The notes under the pieces were generated by a model. That model had not been told where the DNA came from and did no database searches. It saw only the letters and a program-made list of their open reading frames with translations. Positions 37,901-56,000 of a DNA stretch of 64,000 nucleotides are shown here, one piece after another. The translations under genes and the position numbers were made by a program. The stretch spans positions 419,332 through 483,331 of the forward strand of contig VZRR01003270.1 of the NCBI GenBank assembly GCA_013398015.1, read 5' to 3'. Origin of the DNA: Oreocharis arfaki. Its lineage: Eukaryota > Chordata > Aves > Passeriformes > Paramythiidae. Each line of letters opens with the position of its first letter. Position 1 is the stretch's first letter.

Positions 37901-38776
37901 GGGCTGCTCTGATTTAAATGGATGTTTCTGGTACCCTGTTCTTGATCGGTGGTTGGTAGATGGACAACTGATGGGGGTGTTTCTGATGGCTGTGTTAACC
38001 TTGAGAAAAGACACTGAACTGCCTCACTGCCCCAAAAATACATAAAGGGAACTAGTGAAAGCTTCATCTAGAGGTGAATTTAATTCCTAGGCATGGTAAC
38101 AACACAACATCTCACCACCTTTAATTTCTATCCAGAGATACTAAATAAGGCTCTCTCAGTCATAAACCTTATTCTGCCTTCCCTGATTTTGCCTCATCCT
38201 AGAAGGGTAATCTCTTACTGGTCCGATCAGAATATAAAGTGACAGTTCATTTCAGTTTAATCAGAGTAGTGGACCAAAACAAAAAGCCAAAAAAAATTAG
38301 GATACAACCTTCTTTGTCTCTTCAGAGCTGTTCACTTTGGAATAATTGTTTGTGGCCTGTTTGTATGGCTTCAGTTCTTGGTGATGCCAAAGAAAAACTG
38401 AACCCATAAGGAACGTATTCTCTGGATTTGACTCATACATGGGCAGGATCCTATTGTTCTATTTCAGTAAAAAAAAAAAACCCAAAATTAATCTTGAACA
38501 ACAGCACCCAAGAGATTTCTGCTATTGCTAGACCAAGACAGTAAAGAAAAATCTTGTAAGTGTCAGACATTGTCTAATTGGCACCAGAGTTCAAATTTTA
38601 AGTTTGAATGGATGCATAATCCTTTACATGGACCCAGAAAGGTGCTTGCTTGACCCTCTCTATTGTGAAGAATGAGGCATCCCAGTGGGAAGCATTAATG
38701 TACAACAGAAAGGAAATACCAAGTTTGTTAGATTATTCTGAGGACTAGAGATGCATTAAGAGCTATAAAACATGCA
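34920..38776. other. Intron 3 sequence; no gene recognised
   Basis: No exon or RNA gene seen. It contains a short CA run at about 35208-35220 and the A/C-rich tract at 36774-36892 (listed separately). Regions near 36060-36150 and 37540-37740 are AT-rich. Confidence 0.5.
36774..36892. repeat. A/C-rich low-complexity tract
   Basis: About 120 bp composed almost only of A and C on the + strand, with runs of A broken by C (aaccccaaaacaaacccc, acaacaacaaaaaaaagc). On the - strand it reads as T/G-rich and yields a spurious hydrophobic Phe/Leu/Val-rich peptide. It may be a decayed poly(A)-like or simple-repeat tract. Confidence 0.8.
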
Positions 38777-38910
38777 CATAGAGTCTCAGAAAAAAATACA
38801 AGTTGAATAGGGATTTTTGTAGGTTGTCTAGTTCAAATTCTGTCTCCAAGCAGGACCATCTTCAAAATTAATCAAGCTGTTCAGAATCTTCTCTAGTATG
38901 AAGGTTTTAA
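38777..38910 (-). mobile_element. Probable diverged CR1 3' fragment
   Basis: gagtctcagaaaaaa, then gggatttttgtaggttgtct, agttcaaattctgtctccaa and gcaggaccatcttc follow the order of a CR1 3' end read in reverse ('cagaatcat...ggaccnntgaggtcatctagtccaaccccctgctcaaagcagggccaact'). Identity is modest, so the family call is tentative. Confidence 0.55.
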
Positions 38911-41900
38911 AATAATATTCCTTTTGTGTCTCTATCCAAATGTTACTGCCATGTCACTCCTTTCCAAAATGTAGGACTCCCAATAATTACATTATTCTGT
39001 ATACTTCTGTATAACCCTCTGTTAGTGAGAAATGTGGGTGAAATGACGATAAATCAGAACAGCAGTGGCCTTCATCATCTGTGTTCTGGTTTGGGTGAGT
39101 GTGCACACGTGGCTGGCTGGGAGGGAAGGTGTGTCTGTACAAGGTAACAAGCACAGGACTGACCCCCGCGTGCCTTGGCTCTGCGTTACAGCTGGGCTCT
39201 GACACACAGCACAGTTCCACCAAACCTGGAAATAAATTCAACTTGATCCTTGCCAAAGCGCTCTAAGAAAAATAAGGACCTCATGGACTAAATTGTGCAA
39301 AGGAGTTATGCATGAAGTATTCATTGATTTTCCAAGGAACCCCTGAATTTAGGGCACGTGTGTGGGGCCTGTAATGATTTTAAACTATTTATGTTCTTTC
39401 TTCTGTTCATTTGAGGGGAAGTTCTTTAAATACATCGTGGGCACGTTGTGAATTATCATAAAGTACCGAAGGCTGGCTTGCACTATATTCCTGTTTTATA
39501 ATTGCTTCTTTCAGATTAGCGAGAATTCCATCTTTCATTTATTCTTCTTGTGTTGGACACCTTTAAAGCGAATCCCCCATTTACCAGGGGTTAATTAAAA
39601 GTTGGTATTTCTGCAGTGCTGGGTTTGAATTTAACTCTGCTCATCTGAAAGCCTGACACCGCCTTTGGCTGGAGTGGAGAGAAGGCAGTGCTCATCATAT
39701 TTGGAAATGAAACCTTTCAGAAGCCCTTCTGACTTCTGATTACCGAAGTGGTGGGTTAACCTTTAGTTGAATGCAAGTCACCCACGTTCTTCTTTGGGCT
39801 TGTTTTGTCAGGTGAAGTAGATAGTCTTCTTTTGCTTAAATTTTGGGATTAATCTTTTGGGGGGAACATGTAGAAGAAGGGATGCTGTGTTTTAGGACCG
39901 GAAGAAACAGCAAATGGAGTTGTGTTCAGCAGTATGACATCTTATCATCCTTTTCTCTCCATCAAATGGATATGACCCCTTGTTTTTGCAGTGACAGTAA
40001 TTTTAAGGAGAAATTAAAAAAAAAAATCATCCAAACGTGTTCTTTCCTTTAAGTTTTATTCCCTCCTGTGCTTGTATATTTTCATGCATACTTAGCTGAA
40101 AATGTCTCCAGAGTAAGTAAGCACGCTCCAAAGTAACTCATCATCAACAAACCTGTCTTAACAACTTCTTTATTGAATTGATCCTCCAAGTGCACACACG
40201 TGTCTGTTCCTCACCGAAGGCCAAAGTTATTCACATTAGCGTTAGTCTCCAGGTTAGCATGGTCACACGGCGAGGATAGCCATACCCCAGGTGTGATGGT
40301 AACCTGTGATCCAAGAATCATGGCACCTTTTCTCACCGTGTCTCCGGGCTGTCTTTCCCAGCCCTGCAGTTCGATCTCCTCACTGAGCACCAGAAAAGGT
40401 TGTGTTCCCTAGCAGGGAAAAGTCTGATTGCTTCTGCTCTGATCCGTGTCTTTCGGAGCCTATTTACCCAAGCATTGCTGAAACTTCCTATGTGGCAGAG
40501 GCCCTTAGAATACTGCTGCTTTCCTTGGATATCTGGGTATTTGCATTACTGAAGAGATGGATTCTCTTATGTTTGAGGAACAATAACGCAGACTCAGGTG
40601 TAACTGGGGTCAAACAGGCAGCCCCATAAAGGTTCTAACCGCACAGCGCTTGTGACTCATTACTTCAGACATGTAAGCTGCAGGTTTTGAAACGGGTTTT
40701 GTTACAAGCTGATCAGAGTGCACATAGAGAGAGGCAGAAAAGCCTGAAGAAACATTTAGTGACTGAATTTTAGATTGTGAACTCTTTGGACTGGTGCGTA
40801 TGAAATGCAAGAACCTGATTGTGATTTCATCTTTATTGCAAAGAAAACGTTATAACCAAGCAGTGCTGCTGGATGGATGGAGTTTAGAGAGCTGGGATCA
40901 AGACACAGTGAATCATTCTGATGGCCATTTCTCAGAGATAGCGCTGGTCTGCTCACTTTCTGACAAGAGAAAAGCCTTACAGTAATTTCCTTGGATTTCC
41001 TGTTTTCACGCTCCTTTTATGAACCCAAGATGACATTAGCCACAGTTTAAAAATTATAAACAAAACCAAACCTATGACTTCTTTGGAAGACACATGGGAT
41101 TAGAGGGGTTTCATACATAATGCAGTAATCCTCTTTTGGTAATATATCTTAGAGCCTTAAGAGTAAGTTAATGTTTGTTTCTTTGTTAAGAGTAAGATGA
41201 TGTACAGCTTGTTTCTTGGCAGTGTTAGTGCTGGCTAATCTATCAGCGAGGGTAGCTGATGCTCATGTCCTATATCTACAAAAAAACCCCAAAACAAACT
41301 CGAGCAGGGGTGCAGCCAGCCCCAGAACATGTGTGCTCCAGGGACTGTCCCACTTTCTAAAACTTTCATCCTTCCTTTTCTTCCACTCATATTTTGTTGG
41401 TGTTTTTTCTTTGGTTTTCAAAGTGTTTATGTCCCTATTGTCCAAGCAGGAAGCTCCTGCTTTGTAATTCCACAGCCTGCAGTATGCTTCATATGCCTCA
41501 GCCACATGATTATAGTTCCCATTTCTAAGAGACAGGTAAAAAATACTGTTCCTTCTTTCCTGTCGCTCCAAAGTTCCCTCTCTTTTGATGCTGTGGTTTG
41601 GATTAGTGTTCCAAGGGGTGATGCTGTTGCTATCTCCTTTCACCCTCATGAAGGCAGTGCTCAGCTCCCTCCCTCCCTGTCAGTTTTCTCAAAGAGAAAT
41701 ACCAATATTTGTCTGGCTTAGTTTCTTCTAAAATTGTACCAAATCAGGTTCTCAGAGGAGTTGGGATGATGGATACTTTGCAGGGCTGTGTCCATCAGGA
41801 GGTTGAAACACCAGGCCCTGATCTGCCTAATCTATGAGAGCAAAGCTTCAAACGAGCAGTCAGAAGTGCAGATGCCCATTTAGCAGAGGCAAATTCGTTG

Positions 41901-43012
41901 TTCTGTGGCTGCTGAGGGTGAGACGGTCCTGTCACTTCTAACCTGAGGCAGGGAGTGGCTGAGTCCCATTTCTGGGCTCACTGGGCAAGGTGGCATCAGA
42001 ATTGGGCCTGCAATCCACATGCCAGGGAACTCAGTTATGCTATGTCATTACTGAGTTATGCTGTGTTCATAGAGGCTCTTCAGTTTTATAGTATAAGAAG
42101 AAAAGGGGACACAAATTATTCAGTAGGCTTTTCAAATTCTTCTTGAGTCTGAGCAGGAGTAGCTTTCTGAAATGGTCTTGGAGCAGCTGCACTGTTTAAT
42201 CTCAGCAGTATTTTTCCTTCAGTTTTAGACCCTGAAATCATTAATTTAAATGCAGAAGATCATAAAATCTATCCTCTGCTCAACATTCTGTATCTTATGT
42301 TAATTTCAGAAGCTTTTATAGAATTTTATTTTTTATGGATCTTTCCACCTTAGCTGAAGCACTGTAAGGAATTCATTCAAATGGCTTGTGGTTGTATATG
42401 TATATATGTATATATCAATGTGTAGGTGTATATACATGCATGTGTGTGCAATACTTTGGCATGTTATTACCTCAATAACATGGTTCAACATGCAGCATTT
42501 ATTACAATAACAAAAAGTGTCTGTAGTCCCACAGGCATCTTTAGAGACAGAAAAGGTGTGAGGCTCCTAAACCCAGCCAAATGGAACGTTTGTTGTTGAT
42601 GTATTGTCTGCTCTGTGCAGTTTTAAATATTTTTAAAATAGTAATAAAAAGAAAAAAAAAAGTTGTTCTGGAATTTTCCCAAGTCTTTGCTTTCATGGAC
42701 TTTTTTGCTTGCGTTAGTACAGGTATTTCAGTGAAATTCGTGGAGTGGCAAGGCTCTGCTGGCCAGGCAGGCCTGCACAGTGCTGTGGCTGTGCAGCACG
42801 GAGCCAGACAGAGCTGGCAGCAGCATTTGTCCCTGGAGGCCAGCGATGGTGTTTGCTGTTAAATTGCTGGGCATGGCATGGGCTCTGTGCCTCCCACTTC
42901 ACCTGTGCTGCCCACCTGCTGCTAGTGGCACCTGGGGCTGTCGAACCAGAGGGTGGGCTCCTCCACACCCCCTGTACCCACCCAGCTGCGGCTGCTGAGG
43001 GAGGTTTTAGGG
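38911..43012. other. Intron 3 sequence; nothing recognised apart from a TA/TG microsatellite
   Basis: No exon, RNA gene or clear transposon. The 42750-43000 segment is GC-rich and produces overlapping open frames on both strands without motifs. The microsatellite at 42393-42449 is listed separately. Confidence 0.5.
42393..42449. repeat. Imperfect TA/TG microsatellite
   Basis: Alternating purine-pyrimidine sequence (tgtatatgtatatatgtata, then tgtatatacatgcatgtgtg) interrupted by caatgtgtagg. Confidence 0.85.
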
Positions 43013-43448
43013 TGATGCCTTGAGAGGCCACTTGGAAACAGAGACTAGACAGGAGTAAGGGGATAAAGGTAGATATTTATTTTAAAAGTCCTTCAAAGGC
43101 ACACCCTGGGGAGCCAGAGGCTACTGCCAAGATGGACCCGAAGATGGACAATGAGTCACGAGTTCTTCAAACTTTTATAGGTTTGGTCCATTTGCATATC
43201 AGCATAAATTCACAAACTAAACTTCAGTTAATGATGCAATTTCCCCAAGCTCACCCCTCTTCTCAAGATGTTGGGTTACACATTTGGGGCCTGGGACGGT
43301 GTGGGCGTCCTTGGAGAGCAGCCTGGAGAGGCTTTGTTCTGCCTGCCTGGCCTGAGAGAGCAGCAGCGAGCAGCTGCAAGGAACTGCACAGTGACACACC
43401 AGGCAGTACAGGATTTGTAAAATATAAAAAATAATACCTAAGGCATCA
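43013..43448 (-). mobile_element. Solo LTR-like element, copy 2 in opposite orientation
   Basis: This 436-bp element has perfect 9-bp inverted termini, TGATGCCTT at 43013 and AAGGCATCA ending at 43448. Its flanks are AGGG (43009-43012) and AGAG (43449-43452), a 4-bp target-site duplication with one change. In reverse it matches 11868-12252 over most of its length; it is about 50 bp longer, so one copy has indels. On the - strand TTTTAAAATAAATATC lies about 70 bp before the CA end, a plausible poly(A) signal. It is non-coding, with no internal retroviral genes alongside, so it is a solo LTR relic. Confidence 0.77.
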
Positions 43449-45790
43449 AGAGGAAGGCTGCTTTTAGGGCCTGCAACGCTTTGTCATGAGCACCCGTGTG
43501 TTTATAGAGGGGGGGCGAACTGAGTGTGCAGGGCAGCCTCAAAGGCGGAATGAGGAGTAGTTTGACCCTTTTTGTAGGAGGGAAAGAGAGTCTGCCCACA
43601 GCTGTGGAAAGCCCCTGGCTGAAACAGGGAGTGAGAAAGACTAATTATTGTGTTGGGTTGCCATAGGAGAAATCTTTGTTTCCATGCTCATGGGTGTTCA
43701 TTTGGATCTAGTGAGGCCATGTCCATCTCAGGCACAGCACTCCCTACTCCCATCCACGTTCAGGGCAGGTTCTTCCCCCTGAGAGCCCATTTTTATCTTT
43801 CTTCAATCTCTACACAGGCTTTAACTTGTCCTTTCAGATGTGGGGCATTGCTCCATGAGGCAGAGCTCTCATGATCTGTCTGTGTGGGGTTGGGCCTCAG
43901 GCCGTGTTGGTAGAGCCGTGTGGCAGCACAAAAGTGCAGGGCAGTTGGGAAGACAGCATGGACTTCTCTTCAAAATGGGGTCATTTTGCATTTCTTTTGG
44001 GTTTTATTTGAGAGATTTCACGATAGCTGGTCCTAGTTTACACATGTGTGGATGGAGATGGCTCATTTGGGTCTGTTTGGCCGTGATTTGTGTGTCAGTA
44101 CTCGTTCCGTTCTCAGCTGTAGCGGCAGGAGAAGGGCTGCTACATCAGTCCCTTCTAGGAGCATGCAGGTCATCATGGAGCTCTTTCCTGTGCTCAAGCC
44201 CGTGGTCGGACTCCTGGTTGCAAGCACTTGCTATTTGTAGAGCTGGGAACATAGTATTGTGTGCTGTTGTTTCCTCTTCTGAGTTCAAGGGAGGGGAAAT
44301 CCTTGGTGTGCTGCTGTGTCTCCATCTGGGACAACGACAGACAAATTCCGTGCTGTGGGTGTGTTCAAAAGCTTTACTAGTGGATCAGATAACTGCAGAA
44401 TGACACTTTTTCTTTTTTTAGGTATTCCTTGTACTGAGCACTGGGGGATACTGCAGGCATTGGGAAAGCATTGTCTGAGGGAAGCCAGCAGTATTTTAAA
44501 GCACAAACATGTGCCCGACACTGTCAGATGGAGTTTCTCAGTGGTTTAAAATATCACGTTAATGTAAACATGCAGATGAACTGGAAATTGCTTATTTTGA
44601 TCTGCAGGCTTCTAGTGAGGTCTCAGTTACCTGGAGCTGAATGGAAGATATTCAAATGGGCAGCTGTCAAATGATGGAATTATATTTTTTGTAATCTTGC
44701 TTATTTTATATTGCTGTATAATATGGAAGTATCATACGTGCATTCAGCTGGACAGAGGAACAGGGCAGTTGCAATTTGGAGCTGAAAAGAAAACTAGTGA
44801 CCTGTCTGACTGTCATGCTGGGTATCCTTTAAGATATGACAGGAATGCCCAGGATGTTTCAATTTGTACTTATCTCGGATTTTATTTCTTCAATGTGAAC
44901 TTTTAATAACTTTGTAGTTTAACCTTGCAGGGACTTGGTCTCCTTTTGCTGTCATCTAGTTTTCATGTACTTACCTCCCACTCAGCTTGCCACGCAGCAC
45001 TTGTGTAGTGATTACCTAATGCTGCAGTTTCCCTCCCACTTAGGTGGAGATCCCCACCATTTCTGCAGTACTGCTATCCTTATTCCACACAGGGGCTGAA
45101 AGCCCCAAGGATGAGAGATGGTGAGCCCGTGTACTGAGTCCAAAAGCCTTCTTGCTTGTCCTAAATTGGGCTGTACTGTAACTGGAAGTGCCTTTGTTTG
45201 GAGATGCTTAATTGCAGCTTGCGTTTCACAGGGATATGTACAGTTCTGACAGGATGACTAAAAGCCTCTAGCGTTAGTCAGCCTGATCTGTGAATCACTT
45301 ATCACCAATATTCAGCCTACTTATTCCCCAGCAACAGAAAAGGGAATCCCAAAGAAGGCTCAGTGTGACACATGCATCAGTCTCGGGTGGGCTCCTCTTG
45401 TTTTTTCCCCCATCTCTCTCCACAGTACTGCGTGTAGCAGCGTGCCCTCTCCAGAGGCAGAAAGGGCCTGGATGCAGTTCATCCTGGTGGCTGGCAATAT
45501 CTGCAGAGAGCTGAGGGCTGGGAAGTTCCTGCTGACCCTCTCCCCTCCTGCTTTGCACAGGCCTGTGCAGGGGTCAGTCCCTGCCAAGGCAAGGGCAGCA
45601 AATTTCAGAATCTAACTGGCATTTACTGCCACTTGTACTGTCAGGCCATGCAGGAGTGAGGAGCAGAGCCCTCTGGCCAGCAAGCCCAGAGTGGGAGGTG
45701 TGCCCAGGTGGCAGTCAGTGAGCTCGAGGCTGCAGGGCTGGACTAGGACAAAAGAAAGCATCCTGATCCATGATTTGTCACTCACACTAA
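43449..45790. other. 3' end of intron 3, up to the exon 4 acceptor
   Basis: No exon, repeat or RNA gene recognised in this 2.3 kb stretch. Confidence 0.55.
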
Positions 45791-52895
<7,105 letters not shown>

Positions 52896-53035
52896 GCTTT
52901 TTAGTGCAATTTTAGAACAAGCAACCAAAGCAGATGGGGGGAATTCAATAGGAGGAAAAGGTGCCGGATTCGATGTGAAAGCACTGCGGGCTTTCCGAGT
53001 GTTACGTCCACTACGGCTGGTGTCTGGAGTCCCTA
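52896..53035 (+). CDS. CACNA1C: CACNA1C exon (human exon 5 equivalent): end of S3, S3-S4 loop and S4 of domain I
   Basis: This exon continues the previous one. Its first base completes the split Gly codon; 46 codons and one base of a Ser codon follow. It encodes [30 protein letters not shown] and [16 protein letters not shown]. The first part is the end of IS3, the Gly-rich stretch is the S3-S4 loop, and the end is the IS4 voltage-sensor helix, with K, R, R, R, R at every third position (K75, R78, R81, R84, R87 counted from the start of the upstream exon). [10 protein letters not shown] points to Cav1.2; Cav1.3 has VILEQLTKE here, as I recall it. The loop reads DGGNSIGG where I recall mammalian Cav1.2 as DGANALGG, a change expected for a bird. 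The acceptor is a T-rich tract ending tgcag and the donor is A|gtaagt. No stop or frameshift is present. Confidence 0.96.
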
Positions 53036-53041
53036 GTAAGT
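53035..53041 (+). other. Splice donor of intron 5
   Basis: A|gtaagt is a full-consensus donor. The A is the first base of the Ser codon of SGVPS, so intron 5 is phase 1. The matching acceptor is not seen before position 64000. Confidence 0.92.
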
Positions 53042-56000
53042 AACGCCGTTGTTTTCCTTTTAAGCACATCTGTGGTGTGGTGTGGGGCAGGGGTCATTTG
53101 TGTAACAATTTTGGAGACGGAGCGTGATACAGATTATTTTTGTTGCGTGGGGGAAGACTTTTTTCAAATGGATGTATTCGTGATAAACGTGATATTAATC
53201 AAAGGATGACCAAAGCAGAGCTGAAGGGGAATGGAAGTCTCATGATATGTCAGTCTGATTGTGCAACCATTTTAAACAATGAAGGGGGAAGATCCAGGAT
53301 TTTTGCGATTTCAAGCATAAAATCCTCTAAATGATTGTGAAATCGTAGTGAAGTTTTGGTATTATAAATTCTTGACTTTGGTGGAAATTCTGTATGGTCA
53401 TGTGTGTTGACTTTGGAGGGAGAGGAACTTTTTCATTAAGATTGCATTTTCTTTTTTGCATGTGATGTTCAGATCAAGAGAGCTGGGAACAATTTAGAAG
53501 CAACAGAATACAGGGCAATGACACAGTCATGTTCTCTACTAGTCCGATTTGCTTAAATTATTTGTAATGCCTCTGAGCAAAGGCTGCCTCAAGCAGCCTT
53601 TGATAGTCTTTCCTCCATTTCTTGTCTACAATGAAACTATGAGTAACTAAGTCTGGTAGTTCCATTGTGGAGGTGGAATATGGTTATGACAATGTGGGAA
53701 GATTATATCCTTTGGCTTGAGAGTTTGCTATGGATGGGACCTGTTTACCTTCTGGAGAGAGAGGTGGTTGAAAACTGTCCCTGCTTTCCACGTTTGTAGC
53801 AAAGAGAGATGTAGTGAGCACAAAAAGGAGGTAATCTTCTCCAGAATAGCTGTAGGGAGCACTCTGTGTATTTTTATTTGAGGATAATGCTAGTCTGGTA
53901 TCTGAAAGTACTTCTACCATAGTCATGCCAAAACCTTGAGTGGAGTTGCCACAAACTCTGGGATCTCAGTTGTTCTGACACAGATTGACCTTAGCTGTGT
54001 GGTTGGTGCTCTTGGAGGACTTGAGGAAGCTGAGGGAACCAAGTCTGACACAGTTCATATCCATATCCATGTCCAATCTCAGTCCCAGTGTAGACTATCT
54101 AGCAGTCCATTTGTGAGTTTTCTCACTGAGAGAAGTATTTAATTGTACCAGAACAGAGCCAGGGAGCCTGGTGCAGTCTAACAAATATTTGGTCTAGACA
54201 ACAAAATGCTAGTGCGGTGTGAAGCAAGCAAAGCATCAACTCCACGTGACAGATACACTCTATTAATCTTTCTGGTCCTGACTATATTTATTAAACCAGA
54301 CTTCTTGGGGGCTGGCGTGGCTTTAAAAAGCCTGCAAGATCTGTAGCTAACACAGCCTCAGTCTTGACTGGGCATTTTTCAGTTGTGCAAATGCCTGTTG
54401 ATTAGCCTAGAATAGATGTTATCGCATCCGTAGGTATTAGAGCGTAACTTTTCTCACGAGGCCTTTTGGATAAGATTGCCTAAGCTAACCATAAATAGCA
54501 CATGACAGGATTACGTTCTTACATAAGTTTAGTGCAGAGGTTTAGAAGCCAAGGCTCAGGTCCTGTTCAAGTTCTGTCCCTGAAGCATCATAAACACCAG
54601 TGGGTGAGTTACCAGCATTGCACTTGCGGTGTTTTGCCATCTGTAAAGAAATGCTTTTTGCTTCCTTGCCCTTCCATAATGCACAGGGCTTTTCCTCTGT
54701 AAGGAAAAAAACCTGCACATATTTGTCCTAAAACTACATGAATGTAACATACGCTGCAATTCCTTCTCACTTAACGGACTCTCTATGGGAGCAGCATCTC
54801 CTTAGTAAGAGGGGATCCTCTGGGTCACTGGCAGCCGCCTTCTGCATGGAAATTCCAACATCTGCTGCTTGGCTTGAGGTCCAGATCTAACTACCACTGT
54901 TTGGAAAAAAGTGTGTAAAGCACAATGATTCCTATAAAACGATTTTGTGAAACACATGGTGAATTTTTGCGTGCAAATCTTAAACTCATTAGGATTGGTC
55001 TTGGGAAATAGGTTGTCTGAGGTGGAGAGATTGGCTTGCAGCATGGAATGATTTTTTCTGGGTCACAAGGAGTTTATATGGCTTTTTTCTCTCTGGCTCA
55101 ATCCATAGGAAATAATCCAATTTAAGAGGGACATGTTTTGTATTCAGGTTCGTGCATTTAAAGACTTGTCTCAGCATACAGAGAGTTTCCACATAAGTTT
55201 GATTTGAGGTGGGGAAAAGACATATTAATTGCCCTCTGAAGTAAATCACTGGTGTCTGCATTTTGCAGATCGAGAGCTGGGAACAAAAGTTCAAGATTTA
55301 GCACTTCCAGAAGTGGCTTCTAATTATTTATGTCTCCTATTGGCTACCAGTGGTAGACATTTAGGTCAACACGACAATCTAACAGCTTCAGATAGATGGA
55401 CAGAGGATGTTAAACGCTCACAATCCCTTTTTTCCAAGTCCCACTCATGCTTAATTCCTGGGACTTGGCTGTCTCTTGCCAGTAAATGTCTCAACCAAGA
55501 GATGGGCGACTGTCCAGTGCAATAAGTGGTTCATGTGCAAGCAAAGCTGGTTCACCCACGGGCAGGCAGGCAAAAAAATACCTTTGACAATCTTTGTTAG
55601 GATCAAACTGTCCAGGGCCCTCGATTACATTAGTGCCTCCTAAAATCAAAAGGGTTTGAGATCACGAGTTCAACAACGCCTGAAGACTACATCTGGATGA
55701 CGATTGTGGGCGCATCAATATTTCATAATCTTTAAGAGAACAGATGACACTTTTATGCTTTGTGGTTCTATGGGCACTCACAAGACCACTTGTCACGAGG
55801 AAGAAAATAGACATTTTGTTCAAAAGATAAGACAGGCATTTTTTATCCGTGTCACAAAAAGCAACCGTGCCATCATGGGAGAAGACTTCAAAGACTGAAG
55901 GTCTTTGGACTCCCAGTACAACTTCAAAAAATAGCGTTAAGTATTTACACATTTCCAAGAAATTCTATAGAGATCGGTTGGGTTTGGTTTGAAGGGGTTT

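Noticed and set aside
42714..43031. GC-rich open frames on both strands as a possible nested gene
   Set aside because: They overlap each other, have no motifs, and run into the LTR-like element.
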